From Sialis fuliginosa (taxonomy: Eukaryota; Arthropoda; Insecta; Megaloptera; Sialidae), in NCBI GenBank assembly GCA_961205875.1, contig OY540811.1:19585248-19649247 (forward strand): a stretch of 64,000 nt of DNA. Direction: 5' to 3'. Each line of letters starts with the position of its first letter. Position 1 is the first letter of the stretch. The position numbers were made by a program, and so were the translations under genes. The notes under the pieces are model-generated. The model saw only the letters and a program-made list of their open reading frames with translations. It was not told the origin of the DNA and did no database searches. Positions 12,716-24,067 of this stretch are shown one piece after another.

Positions 12716-14217
12716 ATAGGCTTTGGGCAATTTTTCAAAAATTGACTTATTTACTTTAATCGAAAAATTCGTTATTGAAAGCGGGACATATAATTTTTAA
12801 ATTGGGGGTGTATAATTGTAAACATAACAAACACACGTTTTTCAATTTGACCATTTTCTGATTCAGTGCACTAAATTTAGATGTAAGATTTGCAAAAAAA
12901 ATTTATATTTTATAAACTTTAAGAACCATTCTGTTTTTGATGTTTTACTATCAACCGAAATTTAGCAACAATATATTTTTTCTAGAATACAGGACATTTA
13001 AGCATCCCAGCAAGGATTGTCGAGACAGTAGGAGAAAATATTAAAAAAACGGGACATGTCTAATCCTAACTATAGGTACAATATAGTACATATTTATGGT
13101 ACATATTTTTTTTTAATTATCACTGTACTAAATTGCCTGCTATAGAACGCGTCGCTGCCTAGCTCCACCATAAAAAATTATATACAAAAAGTCAGACATG
13201 TAACAAAATAAAAATAATAATATTGGAGTATTGACATTTTTGTTTATAAAAAGTATAACAATAAACAATTTATATTACCTTTAAAAGTATGGCAAAACTT
13301 TAGTAACACTTTTGGATTTTGATAATTAAAAAAAAAATATATTGTACAAAGAATTTAAAATCAAAAATTCTTACAATACAAAAAAAAAATCATTTATTAT
13401 GTAGGTATACATAATAAATATACATATATTATGGATAGCCCTAAAAAATACTTTTTAGATTAGAGTTTATTTATCCCAACAATCAAGACAGGTCATTGTT
13501 CTATATATATTTTATTAAACAATGTAATATGTAAAAAAATAACTATATATAATTATACCAACATAGATAAACAGTACATAATACACCTTTACAATGTAAA
13601 TAAAGTAGCTACTATAACTAGAAACCCCTAGAGTTTAACATATTTTAGATAATATTTTATAGAGATTGTGACATAAATTATGTGAAAGATTTATATCTGT
13701 TTTTCTATTTCCTGGATTCGTTATCACTTCACTAACATACATGCCCATATACTATTATGATAAGTGTTTTTTCAATGACTACCTAGTGGCATAAAAAGCT
13801 GATAGTGATGTTTATTTAAATATCTGAAGGAATAAATATAGTCTGTTTTATTTACAGACCTCTTAATTAAATGTTAAATTATAATTATTGTATTTTATTT
13901 CTTTAACTTCGCACTTGTGTTATTTATTTAAATAATATACAAAATTTTATGTTTAACTTAAATATCATATATATTTCGACATCTAACGGGAGTATATGGA
14001 ACTTATTCAATCCAAGATACAAACCTGACCGAAATCTTATTTTGTGTATTGTAAAAAGATGATCTCGCCGCCCTGGGCCAAAAAAAAATGCCACCCTGGG
14101 TAAAAAATAATTGCCGTTCTGGGCAAAAAAATTGTTTAATCGACTAGCATAGGGAAATCACGAACAGTAAGATAATTAAACCTTATTGGTAAAAAAAGTC
14201 ACAGCAAAAGCCTTTGG
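12716..14217. other. Gene-free AT-rich DNA upstream of TRIT1
   Basis: No TRIT1 N-terminal exon or other gene is visible. A tract near 14070-14125 repeats ccctgggc/cctgggta and resembles decayed element ends. Confidence 0.45.
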
Positions 14218-14460
14218 ATGTACTTTAACCACTGGTACACTTATCATGTGCCCATAAACTTTTGTAGCACAGTATCCAGTCTTCAACAAGAGGATCTTGA
14301 TATTTTTCATTACAATAACAAAAATTGATATTTTCTTTACCAACATCTTCGTATCTTCTTCATTTTTTCTTCGTACTTCATCAGTCTTCTTAATTTTGTT
14401 ATTTTCTTTAAAATTACTGCGATTCCTTTTTCTAGTTTGTTTTCATCAGTCTTTTTACAA
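14218..14460 (-). pseudogene. Decayed transposase tail with a cysteine/histidine zinc-binding motif
   Basis: The minus strand at about 14230-14355 reads YEDVGKENINFCYCNEKYQ followed by DPLVEDWILCYKSLWAHDKC and a stop. This pattern (C-x-C, P..EDWI.C, WAH..C) is the degenerate PHD-like end found in pogo/Jerky-type DDE transposases of insects. A lysine/glutamate-rich stretch typical of the linker before it continues upstream to about 14460, but only after changing frame. At least one expected cysteine is replaced by serine. It is a broken fragment in the antisense orientation inside the TRIT1 intron. The family call is from motif resemblance only. Confidence 0.5.
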
Positions 14461-14484
14461 CATTCGGAAAATCTCTTTTTAGAG

Positions 14485-14545
14485 GGTGCTTATGTCATAA
14501 AAGGAAGACATCCATAAAATTTCACGTTTTTTGGTTCCAGGATTT
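14485..14545 (+). repeat. Short dispersed repeat, copy 2
   Basis: Second copy of the repeat at 11175-11236, about 80% alike by eye. It lies between the decayed transposase tail and the TRIT1 exon at 14599. Confidence 0.6.
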
Positions 14546-14598
14546 TACCTGTACATTGATGAGTGGCTAATAAATCTAAAAACATTTATTATTTTCAG

Positions 14599-15892
14599 AT
14601 CTCTAGATTATACAAGAGGTGTTTTTCAATCAATTGGTTTCAAAGAATTTCATGATTATTTGATGCTAGATGAAGAACAACGGAAGTCCACAAATGGCTG
14701 TGAATTATTTACAAAAGGTCTTAATGATTTAAAATTAGTAACAAGACGTTATGCTAGACGACAAAACAAGTGGGTAAAAAATAGATTTCTTGGACATCCT
14801 AAAAGACAAGTATGCATATTATATTTAGTACTGATCTACTATATAACCAGCAATGGAGACCATGAAGCGTGCTTAGAGATACCTACTCATAGTAAGAGTT
14901 TAACAACCTGGATCGATTTCTGATTAATTTTAATAGACAAGTCTCACTCACTATTTTTATCAATCCTTATCATTAAATGTGCTTCATATTGTTACATTAT
15001 GTTCAATTTTAATTCAATTTTTTTCTGTTTGCTAAAAATAATACATAAATTAATTTTTGAACAAATCGCTTCACCGCCAGTTTGGCTAAAAATGGCGACA
15101 TTGTCATAACTCTTACTGGAGTATTTTTAGATATGCTCTCCTTCTATATGTACTATCTAAAGTTGATTTTTGTTTTAATGAGAAATTTTATCTTGGTTAT
15201 ATACACACAACTTTTTTTTACACAATTTTGAAATAACACCGTCTACCAAAAAGAATAAATAATCTCTTTTACACTAATTTTTTGTTCTAATGAGCGGCAT
15301 TTGTTTTTTTTTACACGGTTTTCGTTGGAATGTATCTACTCTGTAAAAAAAAGAGTTGGATGTAGATATAATAAATAAATAATACTAAATATAAATAAGA
15401 GAATCATTTTTAATGAACTTATTAATATATACATCATAGTTTATATTCATAGCACTGGGTGTATAGTAAACCAGTACTTAATTTATATTTATTTAAATTA
15501 ATACATGTAAAATACTATGTTCATATATAAAATTGTATTTTTAGGTACCTCCAGTTTACGGTCTAGATACAACAGACGTTTCTAAATGGTTAGAAAATGT
15601 AGAAACACCAGCAATAAATATAATTCAAGACTACATTGACGAAAAACCTAGTCAGTATGAACCTTTACCTATAGAAAAAGAATTAACTGGAGAACCTAAT
15701 GCTATTGTAACAACACACTTTTGTGAAATTTGCAACAGAAAATTCATTGGAGATCTGCAGTGGAATCAACATATAATTTCCGATAAGCATAAAAGAGTCA
15801 TTCGAAAAATGAATCGAGTAAAAGAAAAAGCTCTAAGCTCTAGCAATGAAGATAAAGATAACAATGTAGGCACTGAGTCAGAAAATGTTTAA
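14599..15892 (+). CDS. TRIT1: tRNA dimethylallyltransferase, C-terminal exons only
   Basis: TRIT1/MiaA transfers a dimethylallyl group to N6 of A37 in cytosolic and mitochondrial tRNAs that read UNN codons. Two exons are visible: 14599-14809 (acceptor ttttcag, donor gtatgc) and 15545-15892 (acceptor tttttag, stop TAA). The first carries the family's IGFKEFHDYL segment and VTRRYARRQNKWV, the conserved tRNA-binding C-terminal core. The second begins VPPVYGLD and contains a matrin/U1-type zinc finger, CEICNRKF followed by H-x5-H, typical of eukaryotic TRIT1. A polyadenylation signal lies at 15933-15938. The first base of exon 14599 completes a split codon, so an upstream exon is required. The P-loop and catalytic N-terminal two thirds are not found in the preceding 14.6 kb. 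They may lie left of the window behind a very long intron, or be lost. The gene converges on mtTFB1. Family call is firm; completeness is not. Confidence 0.9.
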
Positions 15893-15932
15893 TTGTTAGA
15901 AAGACTTAGAGTACTTAGACAAAGAATATTGA

Positions 15933-15938
15933 AATAAA
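15933..15938 (+). terminator. Polyadenylation signal of TRIT1
   Basis: AATAAA lies about 40 bases after the TRIT1 stop codon and is followed by T-rich sequence. It is the expected position for a cleavage and polyadenylation signal. Confidence 0.6.
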
Positions 15939-16084
15939 GTAAATATATTTTTACATTTACCTACTTCATTTATAGTTTTACAGTGAGTTTCCATTTCCAT
16001 TTTACTTTAATAGGTGACAACACCAATATGACTTTAATGGCAAATATATCTCCACAAATGTAAATATAGTTGTCTCATTGTTTA

Positions 16085-16265
16085 GCAAACACAGTTTCGC
16101 TCTGTCCGCCTGTCTGTATGTCACAGCCCTTCCCAGCCCGTCCATTATTAAGATGAAATTTGGTATACAAGTATAGATTGATAACCTAAAAACAAAAATG
16201 ATGACTTGAAAAAAAAATTTTTGAATCCCTCACACACTACGGGGAATCCCCTTTTTCATAATTTT
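16085..16265. repeat. Dispersed repeat fragment with a degenerate GTCTG tract
   Basis: Contains cgctctgtccgcctgtctgt and aagatgaaatttggtataca, phrases common in insect non-autonomous elements. It lies between the converging TRIT1 and mtTFB1 genes. A lone CAGTGGCGTAAC-type end at 16664-16675 and a caaattcttaaac-like end near 16550-16575 lie in the same intergenic space. Confidence 0.5.
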
Positions 16266-16742
16266 TGTTGTGACAGTTATTCAGTAATTAGATCAGTTTT
16301 AATTTTATTTTAGTTATTATATAATAAAATGGTAAGGATATAAAAGATGAATGAGAAAGAATGCCCCCATCTGCTTCTCTCTAAAGCAGACCCCATTTTA
16401 AACAATTATTTTACAGGGACCTCCCTCCTGGCAGAAAAACAAAGGTCATTAGATACTAATTAATTACTGGTAAATAGAAATGTAAAAATATTTTAATTTA
16501 TGCCATACATGTTTCATGGACCCTTGGCAAAAGTTTAGGGAACCTCCAGACCATAGTTTAAGAACCGCTACTCTAGAGCGTCTGAGCAGGTATCCCTAAT
16601 TCCAGATGGGCCCAACCTCACCTCAGAAAAAAAATTGTACTGTGCCAATAGCTTTAAAAAATTTTGTTACGCCACTGCTAGCAAGATTCTGAATTTATTG
16701 ATTATAGGGAAAATGATGTTATAAGTTTAATTAACAACCTCC

Positions 16743-16748
16743 TTTATT
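16743..16748 (-). terminator. Polyadenylation signal of the COA3/mtTFB1 unit
   Basis: The minus strand reads AATAAA here, about 80 bases past the mtTFB1 stop. No comparable signal and no spacer exist between COA3 and mtTFB1, so this is probably the shared 3' end. Confidence 0.55.
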
Positions 16749-16823
16749 TTTATACTTTACAAAGAACAGAATAAGTAAACCTACAATACTAATATTTTTG
16801 CTTATATTACACTACACACAAAA

Positions 16824-18174
<1,351 letters not shown>

Positions 18175-19175
18175 AATAAAATAATTCTTTGTGTGTACTT
18201 ATTCTTTAAATTAGTTTTAATAAAACCTTACCTAACCTCACATATTTTACCACTTAGGGAAAAATTATGCATTAATATTGGGTGTACTGTAGACACAAGA
18301 AAATTATGTTGGTAAATTAGAATATAAAGGTACGTGTTCACTCAAAATTTTCACAATGTTTGCAAACTAAATATATTTCGTGCGCGAGTTACGGAACACG
18401 CCAATCACACAACAAATATTTATCGGTATATTATAGAAACTTTTTAGCAGATAGTGAATAATAATATTATTTACATATAAATGACACCCTACATTAGCCA
18501 CGGGATTAGTCTCTGAATCTGGATGTATTATATGTACATATATAGATAGTTACTATTTGTTCGTATATAGTACATCGGACTGTATATGTATTTAATTAAT
18601 AAATGAAAATTGTCTTTTTATTGTTTTTCTTTATCTATTATACTCATAAACTTATAATGCTTACTGCATTCTTGCCTACTGTTGCTACTTATTTACGAAT
18701 ATTTATTGTTTAGTAAGACAAAATGCAATTGCTAACGTTTGCAAACGTTCGCGTTGGTTGGGCTGAAATTAATTAAAAGTGAATATCCAGCTTAATATAT
18801 TTCTGATGATGTCCTTGACACTACGTATTTCAAATTTCTGTTAAATATTATTTATTATTTCTATTGTAACAATTAATTAATATTTTTGTTTATACTAAAA
18901 TATATTATTTTCTATTAATATTTTTTTCCAAATTCAAATTTAACTTTAGTTCAATCCAATGAGTTACGTCGTTATAATACGTCTAGACATTCTTGACTAA
19001 CGTATTAATAAATTGACATATGACAGCTGGCTGTTGTACATTGTTGTGTTCAGAAAATTCAGTAAAAATATGACTGCATATCCACAATGTGTACATTAAT
19101 AATATCTACTTGTATTTTTAACTAAAACTAGTCATATTTTCTATGTAAAGTGTAGACACATTTGCCAAAGTAATA
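18175..19175. promoter_or_regulatory. Divergent intergenic promoter region, COA3 and tetraspanin
   Basis: About 1 kb separates the head-to-head starts of COA3 (minus) and the tetraspanin (plus). It must hold both promoters unless further 5' exons exist. A slightly G+C-richer patch around 18378-18412 includes a CCAAT-type sequence (cgccaatcac). I see no clear TATA box or other defined site. The rest is AT-rich. Confidence 0.45.
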
Positions 19176-22100
19176 ATGACCAAAATGAGTGTCAGAAAAA
19201 CTTATAGAAGGGACAGTAGTGAAGTGAGCTGTTGCCTAAAATATATGATATTTGGATTTAATGTTCTATTTTGGGTAATTATTATTCTGTTACAATAACA
19301 ACAAATTCAGTACAATCAAAGTTTCAATAGCTCGTACTCTTAGTACTTGTAGTGATTTGCATGGAATAACACATATTAATTAAATAAATTACAGTTCAAT
19401 AAATTTCAACTATTTAGAAACAGTTAAATACTAGATTTTTATAGAAATACTATATTTTTATAGATGCTTGGATTATGTATTCTTACGGCAGGAATATGGG
19501 CATGGAATGAAAAAGATAGATTTAACAATCTTGGTAGAATTACAAATGTTGCTTTAGATCCAGCGTTTATTGTAATTTGTATTGGTAAGTACTTTATATA
19601 CAATGTATTACTAATGATAAATTATACATTTTACAAATTTGTAGGTACTTTAACATTTATAATTGGATTCACTGGATGTATTGGTGCTTTACGAGAAAAT
19701 ACATGTTTATTAGCTTGTGTAAGTATATTGTAATTATATATTAAATTAGAATGTTTATTAATTTATTTTTTCAGTATGCTATATTTCTTACAATAATCTT
19801 GTTGTCAGAAATGACCGTAGGTGTTCTAGGTTACGTTTTCAAAGATTGGGTATGTAGACATCATTTTGTAATGCTCTTTGATTATACATTTTTTGAAGTA
19901 TATAATGTTTAATAATTATGTATTGATGAAAAGATACAATTGTTTTATTTCGCAGATTAAAGTACAAGCTACAGGTGGATTTCAAGCTTTTATTGTACAT
20001 TATCGAGAAGATCCTGACCAACAAAATTTAGTTGATTGGATTCAAAAAGATTGGGTACAAAATCACCTATTTTATAATAAATATCTATTGATTATTATCG
20101 CAATAATATATATTTCCAGTTGCAGTGCTGTGGCATTCAAGGACCAAAAGACTGGGACCTAAATAATTATTTTAATTGTTCATCTTCAGCAGTGGGAAGT
20201 AGAGAAGCTTGTGGTGTTCCATTTTCATGTTGTAAAAGAAAACCTACTGTAAGATTTTAATAAGTAATAATATTAATCTATTTTATTCAATTGTGATTAT
20301 GTTTATAATAGGAAATAATAGAAAATAAGCAATGTGGATATGATGTTCGGAAACCAGATTTTGTAAGTAATTCACTTTATTTTGTTTAATAGTATATAAT
20401 CAATAGTTCAAAACTAAATTTATATCATCAATAGATTTTTTTCTTTTTTATCTATTTCATTAATTGATATTTTGTTTATAGAAGTTCCACATTCAAAGAG
20501 TAAAGATAAATAAGTTTTTTGATTTCAATATTAAAGTATAATTTTTTTTTATTGTTTTATTATTATATTGTGTCCTTTGAAACCCTTGGGCTATCTTTTA
20601 GACAATTTAAAAAGTTGTTTTTAATAAATAATAAATTTTATACAAAAATAATATTTGCACCATTGTAGTATGGATCTCATTATTTTGTAAACATAATCTG
20701 CTCATTTGGTGTTTGTGGAAAAATTGTAAAAATTTCATGCTATTGGAAGATATATATTTTTTAGCCATAAATTGAATTCCAAAGCAAGCGCTGCAACTTT
20801 AGGAAATAGTAGTAACTGAAAATGTACATAAATACTAAGCAATGTGGAGTCAAAGAGTCGTAACTCAGTGTATGATTGTACTAACAATTTTAATAACCTG
20901 CCTAAACTATTTTCCAATAACTAATAACTTCTATGAATTATTCAATTATTTACAAATAAACAGTATTTAAAATATGTGATGGTAGTATTGCCATAATAAT
21001 ATAGATAAAATTAAATTTATTTGTAAGTCTGGATTAATTTTATTTCAACTAATGTTTTCTATGTGCAGCGCACAGATCGTATTATTTTTGAGCGTGGTTG
21101 TTTGAGAGCTGTTGAAGAATGGATGGAAACTAACTTGGTGTCTGTAGCTGGAACGTCTGTAGCTATTATGGTGCTTCAGGTACCAATAACTGCATACTAA
21201 CTTGTTGGCATGTTTGTAAATATGTATTAACGTACTTATTACCTTGATGTAATTAATTCTAGTGTTTTAATTTAGAAATTGACATAAATATATCTGGTGA
21301 CAAAAAAGTTTTAATTAAACTATATTAATAAAGACTTGTTTTTTTTTTGTTACTGGATACAATAACATAATGTTTTAAGTTAAATAGTTGCATGATAATT
21401 AATTCTTATTGGTCTTGCCTGCTTTTGGTATTATGTATGTATATTTATTTCTAAATAATATCGATAACTTTTCAAGATTAAATGGACAATTTAAAAAAAT
21501 GGTGAAAGTCTATATGAAATATGTATATTGTGTAGAAGAACGCACTGATAATCATGTTGGTGATGGAGCTGTTTCTAATGTATGTAAGTTTGCATGTTTT
21601 TTATAACGTTGTTACTAATGAACAAGGTTTATAGAAATTCGATGTTGGAAAAATAGTAAATGAACAAGGTTGTATCTATGCAGTCGAAGAATGGTTTGAG
21701 CATCACCTTTTACAAGTCGTCGGTACTATTTTATGGATTTTATTTTTACAGGTATTTATTTCTTTAGTAGATATTCGATACTGTAAACCTATTTCATTAC
21801 AGACCTTCCATACTGTAAACTTCCTATTGTTTTGAAAAACCCCTTCCGCATATCTATTTACAACCAGGGTTGTGGAGTTGGTACAAAAACTTACGACTCC
21901 AACTCCTACTCTTACTCTTACTCTTTTACTGTACTACAAAATATATTTTCTTTCAAAAAAAATAATAATAATAATAAGTGTGTAAAAACTGTTATTTAAT
22001 TAACAGAGTTGGAGTCAAAGTTGGTACCTCTCTACTGACTCCGACTCTAACTCAAAAACCCAAAATTGCTCAAACTCTGACTCCACAGCTCTGTTTACAA

Positions 22101-22476
22101 CTGTCAATTATGTCAGAATTCATTATGTGAGCACCGCAAATATCTTAAGATAAGTCAAAAAACACACAGTATGGGTTAACAATATGGATCGTTTGACAGT
22201 ATGGGACATCTACTGTATTTTAATTTTATCAATGTTTAGATTATATATTTGTTGTATTAATGCATTAAAATATTTCATTAAATAAATAGTTAAATGTTAG
22301 AACCTTTTATAGCTAGTACAAAATAATATACCAATCTCAATATCTACATATTGTTTTTAAGGCTTATAAATAATTATTTTGCATTTATAACTTTTGCAAT
22401 TTTGCAGATTTTGGGAATTTGCTTTGCACAAAATCTGCGAGCTGACATATTTGCTCAGAAAAGAAAATGGCATTGA
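19176..22476 (+). CDS. Tetraspanin of the TspanC8 group
   Basis: TspanC8 tetraspanins bind the sheddase ADAM10 (Kuzbanian in flies), control its exit from the ER and so affect Notch cleavage. That role is family knowledge, not shown here. Coding exons are 19176-19274, 19464-19584, 19645-19718, 19775-19849, 19956-20054, 20120-20248, 20312-20362, then 21069-21179 or 21635-21751, then 22408-22476. The product is 275 or 277 residues. Four membrane helices are visible. A CC pair at 19-20 is a likely palmitoylation site. The large loop has CCG at 159-161 and further cysteines at 176, 187, 193, 194, 207 and 227, making eight, the TspanC8 signature. The tail ends in [10 protein letters not shown] and a short KRKW. 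Closest relatives should be TSPAN5/14/17/33 and Drosophila Tsp3A/Tsp26A/Tsp86D. Met-4 (19185) is an alternative start. AATAAA occurs at 22709-22714. Confidence 0.95.
20482..20499 (+). CDS. Possible 18-base microexon of the tetraspanin
   Basis: Between exons 7 and 8a, 18 bases are framed by an acceptor (ttgtttatag) and a donor (gtaaag) in phase 0 on both sides. They would insert KFHIQR before [11 protein letters not shown]. The first residues resemble KFDVGK at the start of exon 8b. This is inference from splice signals only. Read-through would instead reach a stop after about 19 residues. Confidence 0.35.
21069..21179 (+). CDS. Tetraspanin exon 8, version a
   Basis: 37 codons, phase 0 at both ends, acceptor atgtgcag and donor gtacca. 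It encodes [11 protein letters not shown], which supplies the last loop cysteine, then [10 protein letters not shown] and the outer part of the fourth membrane helix ([12 protein letters not shown]). Splicing to the exon at 22408 gives a complete tetraspanin. Confidence 0.9.
21635..21751 (+). CDS. Tetraspanin exon 8, version b (duplicated exon)
   Basis: 39 codons, phase 0 at both ends, acceptor gtttatag and donor gtattt. It encodes [13 protein letters not shown], then [10 protein letters not shown] and a fourth membrane helix start ([12 protein letters not shown]). It aligns with version a over the GC, AVEEW and ...LQ positions and has the same phases. Either version can join exons 7 and 9. 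Using both would give two fourth helices, so exclusive use is expected. Confidence 0.85.
21865..22093. mobile_element. hAT-type miniature element with perfect 8-bp target duplication
   Basis: The ends are inverted: CAGGGTTGTGGAGTTGG at the left, and CAGAGCTGTGGAGTC read inward from the right. TTTACAAC is repeated directly at 21857-21864 and 22094-22101. The interior is made of ACTCC/GGAGT-type short repeats and has no frame. An 8-bp duplication and CAGGG-type ends are diagnostic of the hAT superfamily. It sits in the last tetraspanin intron. Confidence 0.85.
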
Positions 22477-24067
22477 CAAACAAGAATACCTACGGCCGTC
22501 TAACGCTACCAGCTTAGCGGATTCCAAGAGAAGCCGTGGGTATAAAACAACTTTTTATTGACAATATAAAACACTGTTATTTTAAAAATTATTTTTTACA
22601 ATAAGAATATTATGAGTATTAATTAAAACATATTTAAGATTTATTTTTATGACAAAAAATGCTATTCTATGTTATTAGTTATTATTAACGATAATATATT
22701 TGAAAAATAATAAAGCATAATATAATTTTTTAATACGTATATATTATATGGTAAACTTGTATAATAACAGTAGTGTTTATAATATTAATTGTGATCAAAT
22801 ATTTTAATAATCTTCTAAATGTAAAATGTAGATCATAAGGGATTTTCCATTCCACATCACAATATTTTAAATATATATATAAAGTATATTATATCGTAAT
22901 CAATCATATCTACAGCAGTGATATTTTTTTAATTTCGAATTTTATTTCGTTATTAAGTAAAAAGCATTTCATATTTATTTTTAAAATTTGATATCCTTGA
23001 TATTATAAAGAATTTGTTTCTGGCCAGAACATAACCCAAATCACTACAAGAATGTGTTATGTTGTTTATAGATTTTAGTATAGACATAATTTGGTAGAAA
23101 TCATTTGGCTAGGTTTTGGTGTCAACCAAATTTTTATAATACTGGGCATTAAACAATCATTCCATTTATTACATATATCAAATTGTATATAGATATATAT
23201 TTATTCATTTAAATGTACATTTTTTATTTTAATTGTAAAAAAATAATGTGTTCTTAATATTAAATTACAGTTGTGACAACTAATCATTAATAAACTAATT
23301 ATTTACACAGTAGTTTTTATTTTGTTAATACATACCTAAAATGTAGTAGAATAGAACTTATTATATACTTTATTTTTAACAATAACTATTTATTGTAGGT
23401 AAGGTAAGGTACCTATATGGTATTATACTGTATATACCTACTAAAAAATATAAATTTATTAAATTTAAAGCAGTCAATACAGATATTTTCCTTTATATAC
23501 GTATCTTATGTTGAATTTTATAGGCAATAGTCAAGGTATGGGCAATAGTAGTTTTATTGTCAAACTGGCAAATTTTGCCCCAACTCCCCAACCGAATAAT
23601 TTATTTTAGCTCGTATGTTTGGGTAAAAAAATATATATATGTATTATTCTAGAAAAATTGCTATCTGATATTTAATTATCTGGTAAAACGGAGCCCTAGG
23701 CCAGGGCCTTATGGACCTAGACGAATAATCGGACCTGCGTCAAATTCAATTTAATTAACGCATACATACATAATTTTTATATAGATATATAATTTATATA
23801 ATAATTATACATAAGTATTCAAGGATTCAAGGCTAATTTTAGAATAGCTTCTCCTTCTTCTTTTCATATAAACAGCATTCCTCATCTTTGTCTAACAATA
23901 GTATGTTTGTTTACTTAAAAATTTGTCAGTTCTGCCATATTTATTGCATTAAATTTCCATGCTATAATTTTCAAATATATTGACTGTTAGCGAAATATGT
24001 GAACATATTTTATTTGTGTAATCATTTTGTTTCAAGTGGAATTTTAATTAAACATACCGAATTTATA
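22477..24067. other. Intergenic DNA between the tetraspanin and GKAP1
   Basis: About 1.6 kb. It holds the tetraspanin 3' UTR with AATAAA at 22709-22714 and, near the right end, the presumed GKAP1 promoter. No defined site or repeat pair is visible. Confidence 0.5.
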
